A program made the translations under genes and the position numbers. From Peptoniphilus_E sp964345555 (GTDB taxonomy: Bacteria > Bacillota > Clostridia > Tissierellales > Peptoniphilaceae), in contig CAYFRD010000009.1 of assembly GCA_964345555.1 (NCBI GenBank), positions 1 to 47,103 of the forward strand: 47,103 nt of DNA, given 5' to 3'. Under the pieces are notes generated by a model. That model had not been told where the DNA came from, did not search any database, and saw nothing but the letters and a program-made list of their open reading frames with translations. This document shows, piece after piece, positions 34,047 through 43,471 of this stretch; positions within the stretch are counted from its first letter, which is position 1; each line of letters opens with the position of its first letter.

Positions 34047-36188
34047 CTACCCTTTAACTCTGTATGCGTCTATTACATTAGTTATTTTCTTTATTTTCCC
34101 AAGTATTTTGTTTAAGTCTTCTTTACTCTTTATATCGACAACTATATCCAAGTACAGATCCTTGTCCTTGTCGACCCTCGCATTAAGAGAATGCATATAC
34201 AGATTCATGTCGTTTATCTTACTTGCCACATCGGAAATTACATTTTTCTTGTCGAAAGCTCTTACTTCAATCTCTGTACTGTAACTTGCACCCTCTTCCG
34301 TATCCCAGTAGACATCCACTATTTTGTCGGAATTTATCATGTTCTTGATGTTTGTACAATCGGCTCTATGAACTGAAACACCTCTTCCGATGGTGATGTA
34401 TCCCACCACATCATCTCCAGGTACAGGGTTGCAGCACTTGGCAAATCTAACCTTTACATTATCGATGTCCTTTAATATAATACCGTCTTGCGAAACTTTT
34501 CTCGGTTTGTGCTGCACCGGATTGATAATCGGTACACCTGTTTTGTTCACCTTTTTAAAAATATCTGTCAATTTAGAAAATACTTGATTTATAGTTATGC
34601 TTCCGAATCCTATTCCTGCATACAAATCATCCAGGGAAGAAATGCTTAGCTTACCTATAATATCTTCAAGCCATTCCTCTTTTAAAATATCATTTACTTT
34701 GTAACCTAGTTTTTTAGCTTCGCGCTCAAGGCTGTCCCTACCTCTTTCGATGTTTTTATCTCTGTCTTTTACCTTGAAATATTGTTGAATCTTCTTTTTA
34801 GCCTGATTGCTTTTTACGATTTTAAGCCAATCTTTTGAAGGCCCTGAATTTGAGTTAGTGATAATCTCGATTATATCTCCGCTTTTGAGTACATAATCCA
34901 ACGGCACTATTCTGCCGTTTATTTTTGCTCCGGTACAAGTATTTCCTATTGCCGAGTGAATTCTGTATGCAAAATCTATCGGCGTAGACCCTTCAGGTAA
35001 ATTTATTACATCTCCGTTGGGAGTAAACACGAATACTTCATCGGCAAAAAAGTCGATTTTTAAAGTTTCAATAAAGTCATTGGGATCGTTCAAATCCTTT
35101 TGCCACTCTAAAAGTTGTCTCAACCAAGTGAGATTTTCATCAAAGGATGTCGATTTAGTCGCTCCTGATTTGTACTTCCAGTGAGCGGCGATACCGTATT
35201 CAGCTGTTTGATGCATCTTGTATGTCCTGATTTGAACTTCAAATGTCTCACCGTTATCATCTATTACAGTCGTGTGCAGTGATTGGTAATTATTGGGTTT
35301 GGGCATGGCGATATAATCTTTGAATCTGCCGGGTATGGGCTTCCAAAGAGTGTGGACCACACCGAGAGTACCGTAGCAATCCTTTATATCTTCAACTAAT
35401 ACACGAATTGCTGACAAATCATATATTTCATCAAAGGCCTTGCCCTTAATCTTCATTTTTTTATAAATAGAATAGAAATTTTTAGGTCTCCCATGTATAT
35501 CAGACTCGATATTTACATTGTCGAGATTTTCCTTCAAAGTATCAATTATGCTGTTGATTAAGTCTTCTCGCTCATTTCTTCTCTTATTTACCATGTCCAT
35601 CAATTGGTAGTAATTTTCCGGGTCCAAGTATCTAAGAGAAGAATCTTCCAACTCCCACTTAATTCTGCTCATACCGAGTCTATCGGCAATTGGCGCGTAT
35701 ATTTCCAATGTTTCAAGTGCCTTCTCTTTCTTTTTGGCATCTGTCATATATTCAAGAGTTCTCATGTTGTGAAGTCTGTCGGCTAATTTGACTATGATCA
35801 CCCTTATATCCTTTGCCATTGCAAGAACCATTTTACGAATATTTTCCGCTTGTTTTTCCTGTTTGGTCTTGTAACTTAATTTTTTAAGTTTGGTAACTCC
35901 ATCAACCAGATCGGCTATTTCTTCTCTGAACATGGTTTTTATGTCGTCATAGGTTACATCCGTATCTTCAATGGTGTCATGAAGAAGTCCCGCTATTATC
36001 GTAGGGGTGTCCATATTCATATCTGCAAGTATCATAGCAACATTTAACGGGTGAATAATATAATCCTCTCCCGAATTTCTCTTTTGTTCCTTATGATGTT
36101 CATTTGCGAGATTATATGCCTTTCTCAGCATCTCTTCATCAAGTTCGGGATTGTATGTCTTTATTTTCTTAATTAGTTCTTCTATCAT
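34047..36188 (-). CDS. rel: Bifunctional (p)ppGpp synthetase/hydrolase, Rel
   Basis: A 713-residue stringent-response enzyme. Domains in order: HD hydrolase (HHKEQKRNSGEDYIIHPL near 30, LLHDTIEDTD near 73), synthetase (PGRFKDYIAMPKPNNYQSLHT near 290; the RFKD motif marks the bifunctional form), TGS (FVFTPNGDVINLPEGSTPIDFAY near 400), helical, zinc-finger/RIS (RFAKCCNPVPGDDVVGYIT near 585) and C-terminal ACT (about 640-713). The HD histidines and aspartates are intact, so hydrolase activity is expected. The ATG at 36188 overlaps recJ by 20 bases; the longer frame from 36200 is less likely. Confidence 0.96.
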   Translation of the reverse strand: MIEELIKKIKTYNPELDEEMLRKAYNLANEHHKEQKRNSGEDYIIHPLNVAMILADMNMDTPTIIAGLLHDTIEDTDVTYDDIKTMFREEIADLVDGVTKLKKLSYKTKQEKQAENIRKMVLAMAKDIRVIIVKLADRLHNMRTLEYMTDAKKKEKALETLEIYAPIADRLGMSRIKWELEDSSLRYLDPENYYQLMDMVNKRRNEREDLINSIIDTLKENLDNVNIESDIHGRPKNFYSIYKKMKIKGKAFDEIYDLSAIRVLVEDIKDCYGTLGVVHTLWKPIPGRFKDYIAMPKPNNYQSLHTTVIDDNGETFEVQIRTYKMHQTAEYGIAAHWKYKSGATKSTSFDENLTWLRQLLEWQKDLNDPNDFIETLKIDFFADEVFVFTPNGDVINLPEGSTPIDFAYRIHSAIGNTCTGAKINGRIVPLDYVLKSGDIIEIITNSNSGPSKDWLKIVKSNQAKKKIQQYFKVKDRDKNIERGRDSLEREAKKLGYKVNDILKEEWLEDIIGKLSISSLDDLYAGIGFGSITINQVFSKLTDIFKKVNKTGVPIINPVQHKPRKVSQDGIILKDIDNVKVRFAKCCNPVPGDDVVGYITIGRGVSVHRADCTNIKNMINSDKIVDVYWDTEEGASYSTEIEVRAFDKKNVISDVASKINDMNLYMHSLNARVDKDKDLYLDIVVDIKSKEDLNKILGKIKKITNVIDAYRVKG

Positions 36189-37953
36189 AATTAACACCAC
36201 TTATTCTATAATTAGAAATGTTTAATTGGATTGTTCTATTGCCCTTATATTCATTTATAACAGGCATGTAAACAATATCCAAATTAAAATCTGCATTTCC
36301 ATAATCTATTAAATTATCCAAGCTCTTTTTTTCTAAAAACATAGATATATTATCATAAAATACTTCTATTTTTTCAAAAAATATCGCAGGCAATCTTGCT
36401 GTACCATCGTCCAAAAGCATTTTTATAACGTTTTTTTCTTTGCCGAAAACTTTAAAATCTGCAATCTTTAAATTTTTAGTGGCAAAAACCGGTTTTGGGT
36501 TTCCATTTCCAAAGGGCTTGAGTTTATCTATATCCAGCAACAAGTAATTATCTATCTGCGAAAGCCTTAAATTTAAATCTATATAAACTCTTTTCATCAA
36601 ATCCGTTCTTTTTATCTCTGAAAAATTGTTTATATTTATAACGAATTCCTTGTAATTTTCCTCTTTTAAGCTCAATCCACATGCCATAGCATGCCCTCCG
36701 AATCTATCAAGCAAGTACTTTAGTTCCGAAATTTTCTCAAACATATTGTACCCTTCAATACTTCTTCCGGAACCCTTTAAAAGTCCCTTCGACTTTGTCA
36801 AAACTATGGTCGGATGATTGTATTTTTCTTTAATTCTACCCGCAACAATACCAACTATTGATTCATCTATTTTTTCATCTCTAAGAACAAATACAGGAAA
36901 TTTTTCCTCCATATTGTACTGATTTATCTTGTTATCTATGGAACTAAATCCTTCATCTGTCAACTTCTGTCGCTCTGAATTCAATTCTCTTAAACCTTTT
37001 GCCATCTTCAGGGCACGTTCATAATCCTCTTCAAGAAGTAGCTTTAATGCTAAATCAGCTGTTTTTAATCTACCGCTGGAATTAATAGTAGGTCCTATGA
37101 TAAAACCTACATGGTAAACCTGAATTTCTGTATCTATAATATCACTTGCTTCCATAAGAGCTCTCATGCCGACATTTGATGTTCTATTGAGTTTTTTTAG
37201 TCCATAGTGAACTATTATCCTGTTTTCATCAACTATGGGCATAACATCGCAAATGGTTGCCATAGCGGCAAATTCCAAGAATTCATCATATAATTTGTTT
37301 TCTTCCATTGAATTTATTTTAAAGAGATATTCTATTAATTTAAAGGCGACCACTGCTCCGCAAATATCTACAAAGGGATACTTCGAAGTGCTCCTTTTAG
37401 GGTCTACAATATAAGGGCAATCGGGCAAGACTTCCACGCCATCAACAATAGGCGGCTCGTGGTGATCCGTTATAACGACAACAATGCCCTTACTCTTAGC
37501 ATATTCAATTTCGTCAATGGCAGCTATGCCATTATCACAAGTTATTATTAAATCAATGCTGTCAGCTACAGCATTGTCAATCATAGAATTGTTTATTCCA
37601 TACCCGTCCTCGACTCTGGAGGGTATTTTGTAATCGACTATTCCGCCCAACATGGATATCCCTTTGTAGAGAATATAAGTGCTCATAACGCCATCAACAT
37701 CATAATCGCCTATTATTCTTATTTTTTCTTTTTTATTTATTTTATTTATTATAAGATTTGATGCCTTTATAATATCAGGAAGAAACAGCGGTGTATTCAT
37801 ATCTTCTATCTTAGGATTTAGAAATTTCTTTATTTTTTCCTCTGTATCTATATTTCTATTTGATAAAATTCGATAGACATATTCGCTTAACTCTAATTCA
37901 GTATAGTTTATTTTATTTTCAGTATTCTGTTTAAGAATCCACTTTTCCATCAT
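36169..37953 (-). CDS. recJ: Single-strand DNA 5' exonuclease RecJ
   Basis: A 594-residue DHH-family nuclease for recombination and repair. Motifs GDYDVDGVMSTYI near residue 83, CDNGIAA near 140, ITDHHEPP near 160 (the DHH box), GPTINSSGRL near 285 and the DHHA1 region with FGGHAMACGLSL near 415 are present. A C-terminal OB-like domain follows. Two adjacent ATGs (37953 and 37950) follow GGTGAT; the second is better spaced. It overlaps rel at its 3' end. Confidence 0.94.
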   Translation of the reverse strand: MMEKWILKQNTENKINYTELELSEYVYRILSNRNIDTEEKIKKFLNPKIEDMNTPLFLPDIIKASNLIINKINKKEKIRIIGDYDVDGVMSTYILYKGISMLGGIVDYKIPSRVEDGYGINNSMIDNAVADSIDLIITCDNGIAAIDEIEYAKSKGIVVVITDHHEPPIVDGVEVLPDCPYIVDPKRSTSKYPFVDICGAVVAFKLIEYLFKINSMEENKLYDEFLEFAAMATICDVMPIVDENRIIVHYGLKKLNRTSNVGMRALMEASDIIDTEIQVYHVGFIIGPTINSSGRLKTADLALKLLLEEDYERALKMAKGLRELNSERQKLTDEGFSSIDNKINQYNMEEKFPVFVLRDEKIDESIVGIVAGRIKEKYNHPTIVLTKSKGLLKGSGRSIEGYNMFEKISELKYLLDRFGGHAMACGLSLKEENYKEFVININNFSEIKRTDLMKRVYIDLNLRLSQIDNYLLLDIDKLKPFGNGNPKPVFATKNLKIADFKVFGKEKNVIKMLLDDGTARLPAIFFEKIEVFYDNISMFLEKKSLDNLIDYGNADFNLDIVYMPVINEYKGNRTIQLNISNYRISGVNYDRRTN

Positions 37954-38168
37954 ATCACCGCTTAAATTAAGTTAAAATTAAGTATATCACAAAAGTTCAC
38001 TAAATAGAATATTAACAGTTCCACTAGAAATATAGAAAATATGTACTTTTACTCATTTTCATGCATAAACAGGAATAGCATATTTAAAATTCAGTGCTCT
38101 ATAATTAAAATTTCTTCTGACTAGAAAATTATTAAGTATCATAGTTCTTGTCCTAGTATTTGCACTAA

Positions 38169-38200
38169 AAAACAGACTAAAATATAATTTCAGTCTGTTT
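38169..38200 (-). terminator. Intrinsic terminator after scfB
   Basis: A stem AAACAGACT/AGTCTGTTT with an internal mismatch and an inner AAAT/ATTT extension is followed on the minus strand by six T, 27 bases past the scfB stop. The rest of the 273-base gap to recJ holds no gene that I can support; it is AT-rich. Confidence 0.8.
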
Positions 38201-38227
38201 TAATAAATTTAAATATATCTGTTAATA

Positions 38228-39580
38228 TCAGCTTTCATTAGCAACTATGGATATTGCACACTCTATTCTTTTTTTCTCCATTTCGCATCCGAGTTCAAAG
38301 GGTTCGTTTATATCGTTGTTTGAATAGTAGGCATTTGCATGACATCCTCCACTGCAATAATATCTTGCCCAACACTGTGTACATTTGTCCTTGGTGAAGA
38401 TATTCGTGCATTTAAAGTTATCCCTAAGTTCAGTATTTTTTATTCCTTCACGAATATTCCCCAGTTTAAAATCTACTTCTCCGACAAATTGATGGCAGGG
38501 ATATATATCGCCTTCCGGTGTAATTGCCACATATTCTGAACCTGCTCCGCAACCAACCGTTCTTTTTACCGCACAAGGTCCTTGTGTCAAGTCAATCATA
38601 AAGTGGAAGAATAGAAAATCTCCATCTTTTTTTCTGATTTCAATATAGTCCTTACTTAACTTTTCATACTCTTCTAAAATCTTAGAAAGATGTTCCGCTT
38701 TTATGGCATAGGGTTCTTTTTCATCTGTAACAACAGGTTCAATGGACGTCTTTTTAAATCCCTCTTCATAAAAAGTTTTTAAGTCTTCTGAAAAGTCTAA
38801 GTTTTCATTGGTAAATGTCCCTCTGATATAGTAGTCTTTTTTTCCTCTTCTTTCTACCAATTTTTTAAATTTTGGCACAATTACATCATAGGATCCCTTT
38901 CCGTTTATGGTGGGCCTCATGTGGTCATTTATGTCTCTTCTTCCGTCAAGGGATAAAACCACATTGTCCATATTTTCATTTATAAAATCTATTTTATCAT
39001 CGTCTAAAAGCATTCCGTTGGTAGTTATGGTAAATCTGAAATGCTTATTGTGTTTTTTTTCAACTTCTCTTCCGTATTTCACAAGTTTTTTCACTACTTC
39101 AAAGTTCATCAAAGGCTCTCCTCCGAAAAAATCCACCTCGAGATTTCTTCTGTTGCCGGAATTTTCAATTAAAAAATTCAGAGATCTTTTGCCCGTTTCT
39201 TCGTCCATGAGCATTCTCTGTCCCTTGAAGTTTCCTTGAGAAGCAAAGCAATATCTGCAGCTCAAATTACAATCATGTGCCACATGTAGACACATAGCTT
39301 TTATAATATTGTCGCTGTTGTAACTTGACTTTATGAGCCTTTGATCTTCTGTAAAGAGCATTTCTTTTTCTTTAAGCTCGCTAATTTCGCTTATAGCTTC
39401 TACTATAGTAGATTTATCGTATTTATCTTTATATTTATTTATAAGTTCATCTTTGGTCTGTGTTTCAAAATCGTCCACCAAGTCATAAACTATTTCATCG
39501 ACAACATGCACCGATGCACTTGGAACATCAAGAACAATGTATTTGTCATTTAAATTAAATTTGTGAATATTCACATACAT
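38228..39580 (-). CDS. scfB: SCIFF peptide radical SAM maturase (ScfB)
   Basis: A 450-residue radical SAM/SPASM enzyme that installs thioether crosslinks in the SCIFF (ranthipeptide) precursor. It has an N-terminal peptide-binding region (about 1-90, VLDVPSASVHVVDEIVYD), the SAM cluster motif CNLSCRYCFASQG near residue 107, EVDFFGGEPLMNF near 150 and a cysteine-rich SPASM domain (CGAGSEYVAITPEGDIYPC near 350, then CTQCWARYYCSGGCHAN near 400) for two auxiliary clusters. The ATG at 39580 is only about two bases from GGGAG; a GTG at 39574 (third codon) is better spaced and may be the true start. The precursor gene lies 111 bases upstream. Confidence 0.94.
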   Translation of the reverse strand: MYVNIHKFNLNDKYIVLDVPSASVHVVDEIVYDLVDDFETQTKDELINKYKDKYDKSTIVEAISEISELKEKEMLFTEDQRLIKSSYNSDNIIKAMCLHVAHDCNLSCRYCFASQGNFKGQRMLMDEETGKRSLNFLIENSGNRRNLEVDFFGGEPLMNFEVVKKLVKYGREVEKKHNKHFRFTITTNGMLLDDDKIDFINENMDNVVLSLDGRRDINDHMRPTINGKGSYDVIVPKFKKLVERRGKKDYYIRGTFTNENLDFSEDLKTFYEEGFKKTSIEPVVTDEKEPYAIKAEHLSKILEEYEKLSKDYIEIRKKDGDFLFFHFMIDLTQGPCAVKRTVGCGAGSEYVAITPEGDIYPCHQFVGEVDFKLGNIREGIKNTELRDNFKCTNIFTKDKCTQCWARYYCSGGCHANAYYSNNDINEPFELGCEMEKKRIECAISIVANES

Positions 39581-39667
39581 CTCTCCCGTTTATTAAACAA
39601 TAAGACTCCTTATTCCACGATGCTTCGCATCCAGTCGGTACGGAAATCTTGTTATTTTGCAATAAAT

Positions 39668-39693
39668 AAAAGGCTGGTATCAACCAACCCTTT
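39668..39693 (-). terminator. Hairpin between scfA and scfB
   Basis: On the minus strand a stem (GTTGG/CCAGC, with AAAG/CTTT flanks) directly follows the scfA stop and ends in TTTTATTTATTG. It is a probable leaky terminator or stability element giving more precursor than enzyme. A second small hairpin (GATGC/GCATC) lies in the remaining spacer. Confidence 0.55.
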
Positions 39694-39838
39694 ATTTATC
39701 AGTATTTTCACATTTTTGATTGCCTACAGTACAGCTAGTTTTACAAGCTGATTGGCAGGATGTTTGACATTCGCCGCATCCGCCCTTAGCAAAGGTATCT
39801 TTCAGTCTTTTGCTGGTAAGTGTTTTAATAAGTTTCAT
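39692..39838 (-). CDS. scfA: SCIFF (six-cysteine) ranthipeptide precursor
   Basis: A 48-residue peptide, below most ORF size limits. The basic leader MKLIKTLTSKRLKDTFAKGG is followed by a core with exactly six cysteines at residues 21, 24, 28, 32, 36 and 43, the defining pattern of SCIFF peptides. GGAGG lies five bases before the ATG. Cys32 and Thr37 are both present; from memory these are the crosslinked positions reported in the Clostridium thermocellum homologue. It is 13 bases before yajC in genome order and upstream of scfB in transcription. Product function is unknown in this organism; the family is nearly universal in clostridia. Confidence 0.94.
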   Translation of the reverse strand: MKLIKTLTSKRLKDTFAKGGCGECQTSCQSACKTSCTVGNQKCENTDK

Positions 39839-39851
39839 ATGTACCTCCACA

Positions 39852-40145
39852 TTATGATTTTAAATCTTCTTTATCTACAACTACAGAATTAACTCCCCAT
39901 TTCATGAGGTCAATTCTGGATTTATTGCCAGAAGTTTCTAAGATTAAATAATCTTCTTTTATCAGAACGATTGTACCCTTAATTCCGCCGATTGTAATAA
40001 TTTCATCTCCGACTTTAAGGTTTTCTCTCATATCTTTAATTTGCTTTTCTCTCTTTTTTTGAGGTCTTATAAACAAAAAATAGAAAGCGACCATCATCAA
40101 AACAAAAGGTCCAAAAGCTCCTAAAAGTTGATTCATATCTCCCAT
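39852..40145 (-). CDS. yajC: Preprotein translocase accessory subunit YajC
   Basis: A 97-residue single-span membrane protein associated with SecDF. The helix GAFGPFVLMMVAFYFLFIRP is followed by PQKKREKQIKDMRENLKVGD and IITIGGIKGTIV, diagnostic for the family. GGAGGG lies before the ATG at 40145; the longer frame would start upstream of it. It follows tgt by 27 bases, as in many bacteria. Confidence 0.95.
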   Translation of the reverse strand: MGDMNQLLGAFGPFVLMMVAFYFLFIRPQKKREKQIKDMRENLKVGDEIITIGGIKGTIVLIKEDYLILETSGNKSRIDLMKWGVNSVVVDKEDLKS

Positions 40146-40172
40146 TAGCATTCCCTCCAAATCTTCTTAATA

Positions 40173-41296
40173 TTAATTATAACCGTATTTATTATAAAAG
40201 TCATCTTTAAATTCAATAAAGCAATCATTTTTAATGGCTTCTCTGATATTTTTCATTAAATTTATCAAAAAGTGAAGATTGTGTATTGTTGCAAGCCTTA
40301 ATGCCAATATTTCATCCACATTGAATAAGTGCCTTATATAAGCTCTTGTATAATTCCTGCAAGTATAACAGTCACATTCCGGATCGAGTTTTGTAAAATC
40401 TTCTTTGTACTTGGCATTTTTTATCACAAGCTTTCCATTGCTTGTCATTACAGTTCCATTTCTTGCAATTCTCGTAGGTAAGACGCAGTCTGCCATATCT
40501 ATACCTCGTTCCACCGCTTCAAATAGATAGTCGGGGGTTCCCACGCCCATTAAATATCTCGGTTTGTCCGCAGGCAGATAATCTACAGTGAAATCAAGCA
40601 TTTCATTCATCAACTCCAATGGTTCGCCTACGCTTAGTCCACCAATCGCATATCCGAGAAAATCCAGTTCCACAAGAGCTTCTGCAGAAATTTTTCTTAA
40701 ATCTTTATACATACCGCCTTGAATAATTCCGAAAAGAGCTTGACTGTCCGTATTTTTGTGATGTTCTTTACATCTTTTCGCCCATCTCGTAGTCCTGTTC
40801 ATGGAATTTTCAATATATTCATAAGTTGCCGGATAGGGTGCGCATTCATCGAAACACATAATAATATCTGAACCGAGAATATTTTGTATATCAACAGATA
40901 TTTCAGGCGATAAAAACTGTTTTGATCCATCTATATGCGATCTGAATTCCACTCCTTCTTCTGAAATTTTCCTTGAATCCGCTAAACTGAATACCTGAAA
41001 TCCTCCGCTATCTGTTAGTATAGGTCTGNNNNNNNNNNGTCCCAATTCATAAATTTATGCAATCCGCCTGCTTTTTTGATGATATCCGTTCCCGGTTTCA
41101 AAAAAAGATGATATGTGTTGGATAAAATTATTTGTACATTTAAGGACTTTAATTCTTCGGGAGTCATGGTTTTCACCGTTGCTCTTGTTCCTACAGGCAT
41201 GAATATCGGCGTTTCTATTTCTCCGTGGTCCGTTGTTATTTTACCCAATCTGGCCTTGCAGTCTTTGGATTCTTTTATTAATTCAAACTTAAACAT
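40173..41296 (-). CDS. tgt: Queuine/preQ1 tRNA-guanine transglycosylase, with an assembly gap
   Basis: An enzyme that swaps guanine 34 for preQ1 in GUN-anticodon tRNAs. The N-terminal piece ends at GGLHKFMNWD, and after a run of ten N the sequence resumes as RPILTDSGGFQVFSL. Counted with the Ns the frame breaks, but one shared C at the junction restores an unbroken NWDRPILTDSGG. The catalytic aspartate is in GIDMADCVLPTRIARNGT, and the zinc site is CDCYTC with a later histidine. I therefore treat it as one intact gene of about 370 codons. AGGTGAT precedes the ATG; queA lies eight bases upstream. Confidence 0.93.
41029..41038. other. Run of ten N (scaffold join)
   Basis: Exactly ten undetermined bases inside tgt. 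The flanking coding sequence implies a true gap of minus one base (a one-base overlap), so the run length is conventional, not measured. Confidence 0.9.
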
Positions 41297-41304
41297 AGCA
41301 TCAC

Positions 41305-42327
41305 CTATTGTATGAACATAGCATCGCCAAAACTGAAAAATCTGTACTTTTCTCTAATGGCTTCTTCATATGCTCTAAATATTATTTCCTTTGTTGCAAA
41401 GGCGCTCACAAGCATAAACAATGTAGATTCCGGCAAGTGAAAGTTGGTAATAAGTCCGTCAACGCATTTGAAATTATATCCCGGATAAATAAATATGTCG
41501 GTCCATCCTGATTTTTCGCTGATAAAACCTCTGTAGTCCGCTATTGATTCAAGCGTTCTGACCGATGTTGTGCCCACGGCAATTACTCTTCTACCTTCAG
41601 ACTTGGCTTTGTTGACTGTGTCAACTGTTTCTTTACTGACTGTGTAGTATTCTGAATGCATATGGTGATTTTCAACATCTTCCACCTTTACCGGTCTAAA
41701 AGTACCAAGCCCTATATGCAAGGTTAGATATGCAATTTCTACACCCATGTCTTTTATCTCTTCAAGAAGTTTTTCAGTAAAATGAAGTCCTGCCGTAGGT
41801 GCTGCTGCAGAGCCTTGCTTCTTTGAATATACAGTCTGGTATCTGTCTTTGTCTTCAAGTTTGGCCTTTATATATGGCGGTAAGGGCATTTCTCCCAATT
41901 CATCTAAAATTTCATTGAAAATTCCATCGTAATGAAATTTTATAAATCTGCTTCCATCTTCGGAAACCGAAACTACTTCCGCCTTTAATTTGTCGGAAAT
42001 AATAACTTCACTACCGACCTTTGTCTTTTTGCCCGGCTTAGTCAAACATTCCCATATATCATCTTCTTTTTGTTTTAATAGAAGTATTTCTATATTTTCC
42101 TCTTTATTCTCCCTGTGTCCGAAAATTCTCGCAGGAATGACCTTGGTGTCATTTAAAACCAAAACATCTCCCTTTTGCAGATAATCAACAATATCATAAA
42201 AATGTTTATGCTCAATTGAACCGTCTTTTCTTCCCAAAATCAGAAGTCTCGATTGGGCTCTATTATCTAACGGATGTTGTGCGATTAAATCTTCGGGGAG
42301 ATAGTAATTAAACTCTTCTGTTTTCAT
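41305..42327 (-). CDS. queA: S-adenosylmethionine:tRNA ribosyltransferase-isomerase
   Basis: A 340-residue enzyme that adds the epoxycyclopentane group to preQ1 in tRNA, the step after tgt. YYLPEDLIAQHPLDNRAQSRLL at the start is typical (positions 8-28), with VLVLNDTKVIPARIFGHR near 53, SAAAPTAGLHFT near 170, LHIGLGTFRPV near 203 and NFHLPESTLFMLVSAF near 293. AAAGGAC precedes the ATG. Paired with tgt in the usual order. Confidence 0.97.
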   Translation of the reverse strand: MKTEEFNYYLPEDLIAQHPLDNRAQSRLLILGRKDGSIEHKHFYDIVDYLQKGDVLVLNDTKVIPARIFGHRENKEENIEILLLKQKEDDIWECLTKPGKKTKVGSEVIISDKLKAEVVSVSEDGSRFIKFHYDGIFNEILDELGEMPLPPYIKAKLEDKDRYQTVYSKKQGSAAAPTAGLHFTEKLLEEIKDMGVEIAYLTLHIGLGTFRPVKVEDVENHHMHSEYYTVSKETVDTVNKAKSEGRRVIAVGTTSVRTLESIADYRGFISEKSGWTDIFIYPGYNFKCVDGLITNFHLPESTLFMLVSAFATKEIIFRAYEEAIREKYRFFSFGDAMFIQ

Positions 42328-42340
42328 ATAGTCCTTTCAT

Positions 42341-43471
42341 TTATTTTTTAAGTGTAATATTCGGGAAATAAAAATTTAAAATTTCTTCATAGCTGAAGTT
42401 GTTCTTTGCCATTTCCATTGCTCCCATTTGGCTAAGCCCTACTCCATGACCGTATCCTTTACCTTTTATAATATAAGATTCTTCCATCAATTGAATTTCA
42501 AAAAGAGTACTTTTTACCTTTGTATTTCCCAATAGAGCTCTGAATTTTGATCCTGTAATGGCTTTTGTGCCTTCTGTTCCTACAATTTCAATATTTTTTG
42601 CCCTTCCCGAACTATCGTACTCTACGATATTAATGGATAGTAATTCTCCTGATAAATATTCGGATTTTTTCATCAAAGAAGTCATTGAATCCTTTGTGAT
42701 TTCATGTTCCCACTCATATATAGGAGAATAGGGATCTTCCTTTGCAACCATGTAAGCAATAGGCTCACCGCCCCAAACTTCGGAAGCATCTGATATAAAT
42801 CCGCCCGATGAAGCACCATAGATGGTATTTGCAATCTTTCCGTCGTACATAGCAACTATGCCTGCTGTATCCATTACAGCTTTACTTGATTTTTCCTTTT
42901 CGGCACTTTGTCCGCCGTATACTTGACAAGCTGTCGTATCATTTAAGTTATAGCCTTGTTTTATGTATTTATTTTTATTTGAAAGTGCAAAAGACCTTGC
43001 AACTATAGCTTGTGCTTTCAGCGCCTCTTCATGAGATGACGGTGATATTTCCTTTGGAACTACACCCTTCAGGTAATCTTCAAGTTCAATGTAATTGATT
43101 ATATCCAATTTACCTTTGTTTTCTATAAAAGTAATGCAACCTCTATAGGCATTTTTTATTTTCAACACTTTATCGCTCGCTAAAAACAGAGCCCCCTTTG
43201 CAGAAAAATCTGAAGAAAATTGTCTATCTCCATCTTTTAAAATAACCTTGCCACCGGAATAAGTCACCACTACTTTTTCAGTATTCAAATCTAAAACATT
43301 ATTTAAACTTGAATCTACTATATATACGGGAGATTCCGACGTAACAGTAATGCTTTCACCATCACTCAAAGCTTTCCCTATTTTGACTTTGAAATAATTA
43401 TCCTCTGCAAAACTTTCACTAGGAAATATTACAACTACAAATAACAAAACCATTAAAAATAATTTTTTCAT
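42341..43471 (-). CDS. SpoIID/LytB domain protein
   Basis: A 376-residue secreted or membrane-tethered protein. A signal peptide (MKKLFLMVLLFVVVIFPSES, probable cleavage after SFA near residue 22) precedes the SpoIID domain with EDYLKGVVPKEISPS near 133, ALKAQAIVARSFAL near 150, DTTACQVYGGQ near 180 and GKGYGHGVGLSQMGAMEMA near 335. SpoIID is a lytic transglycosylase of forespore engulfment; related LytB proteins occur in non-sporulating species, so sporulation should not be inferred from this gene alone. It shares ATGA with the ruvB stop. Confidence 0.9.
   Translation of the reverse strand: MKKLFLMVLLFVVVIFPSESFAEDNYFKVKIGKALSDGESITVTSESPVYIVDSSLNNVLDLNTEKVVVTYSGGKVILKDGDRQFSSDFSAKGALFLASDKVLKIKNAYRGCITFIENKGKLDIINYIELEDYLKGVVPKEISPSSHEEALKAQAIVARSFALSNKNKYIKQGYNLNDTTACQVYGGQSAEKEKSSKAVMDTAGIVAMYDGKIANTIYGASSGGFISDASEVWGGEPIAYMVAKEDPYSPIYEWEHEITKDSMTSLMKKSEYLSGELLSINIVEYDSSGRAKNIEIVGTEGTKAITGSKFRALLGNTKVKSTLFEIQLMEESYIIKGKGYGHGVGLSQMGAMEMAKNNFSYEEILNFYFPNITLKK

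Noticed and set aside
37954..38227. Possible small gene in the gap between recJ and scfB
   Set aside because: Only very short frames (about 20 codons) without ribosome binding sites are present; the gap is otherwise explained by the scfB terminator and AT-rich upstream sequence of recJ.
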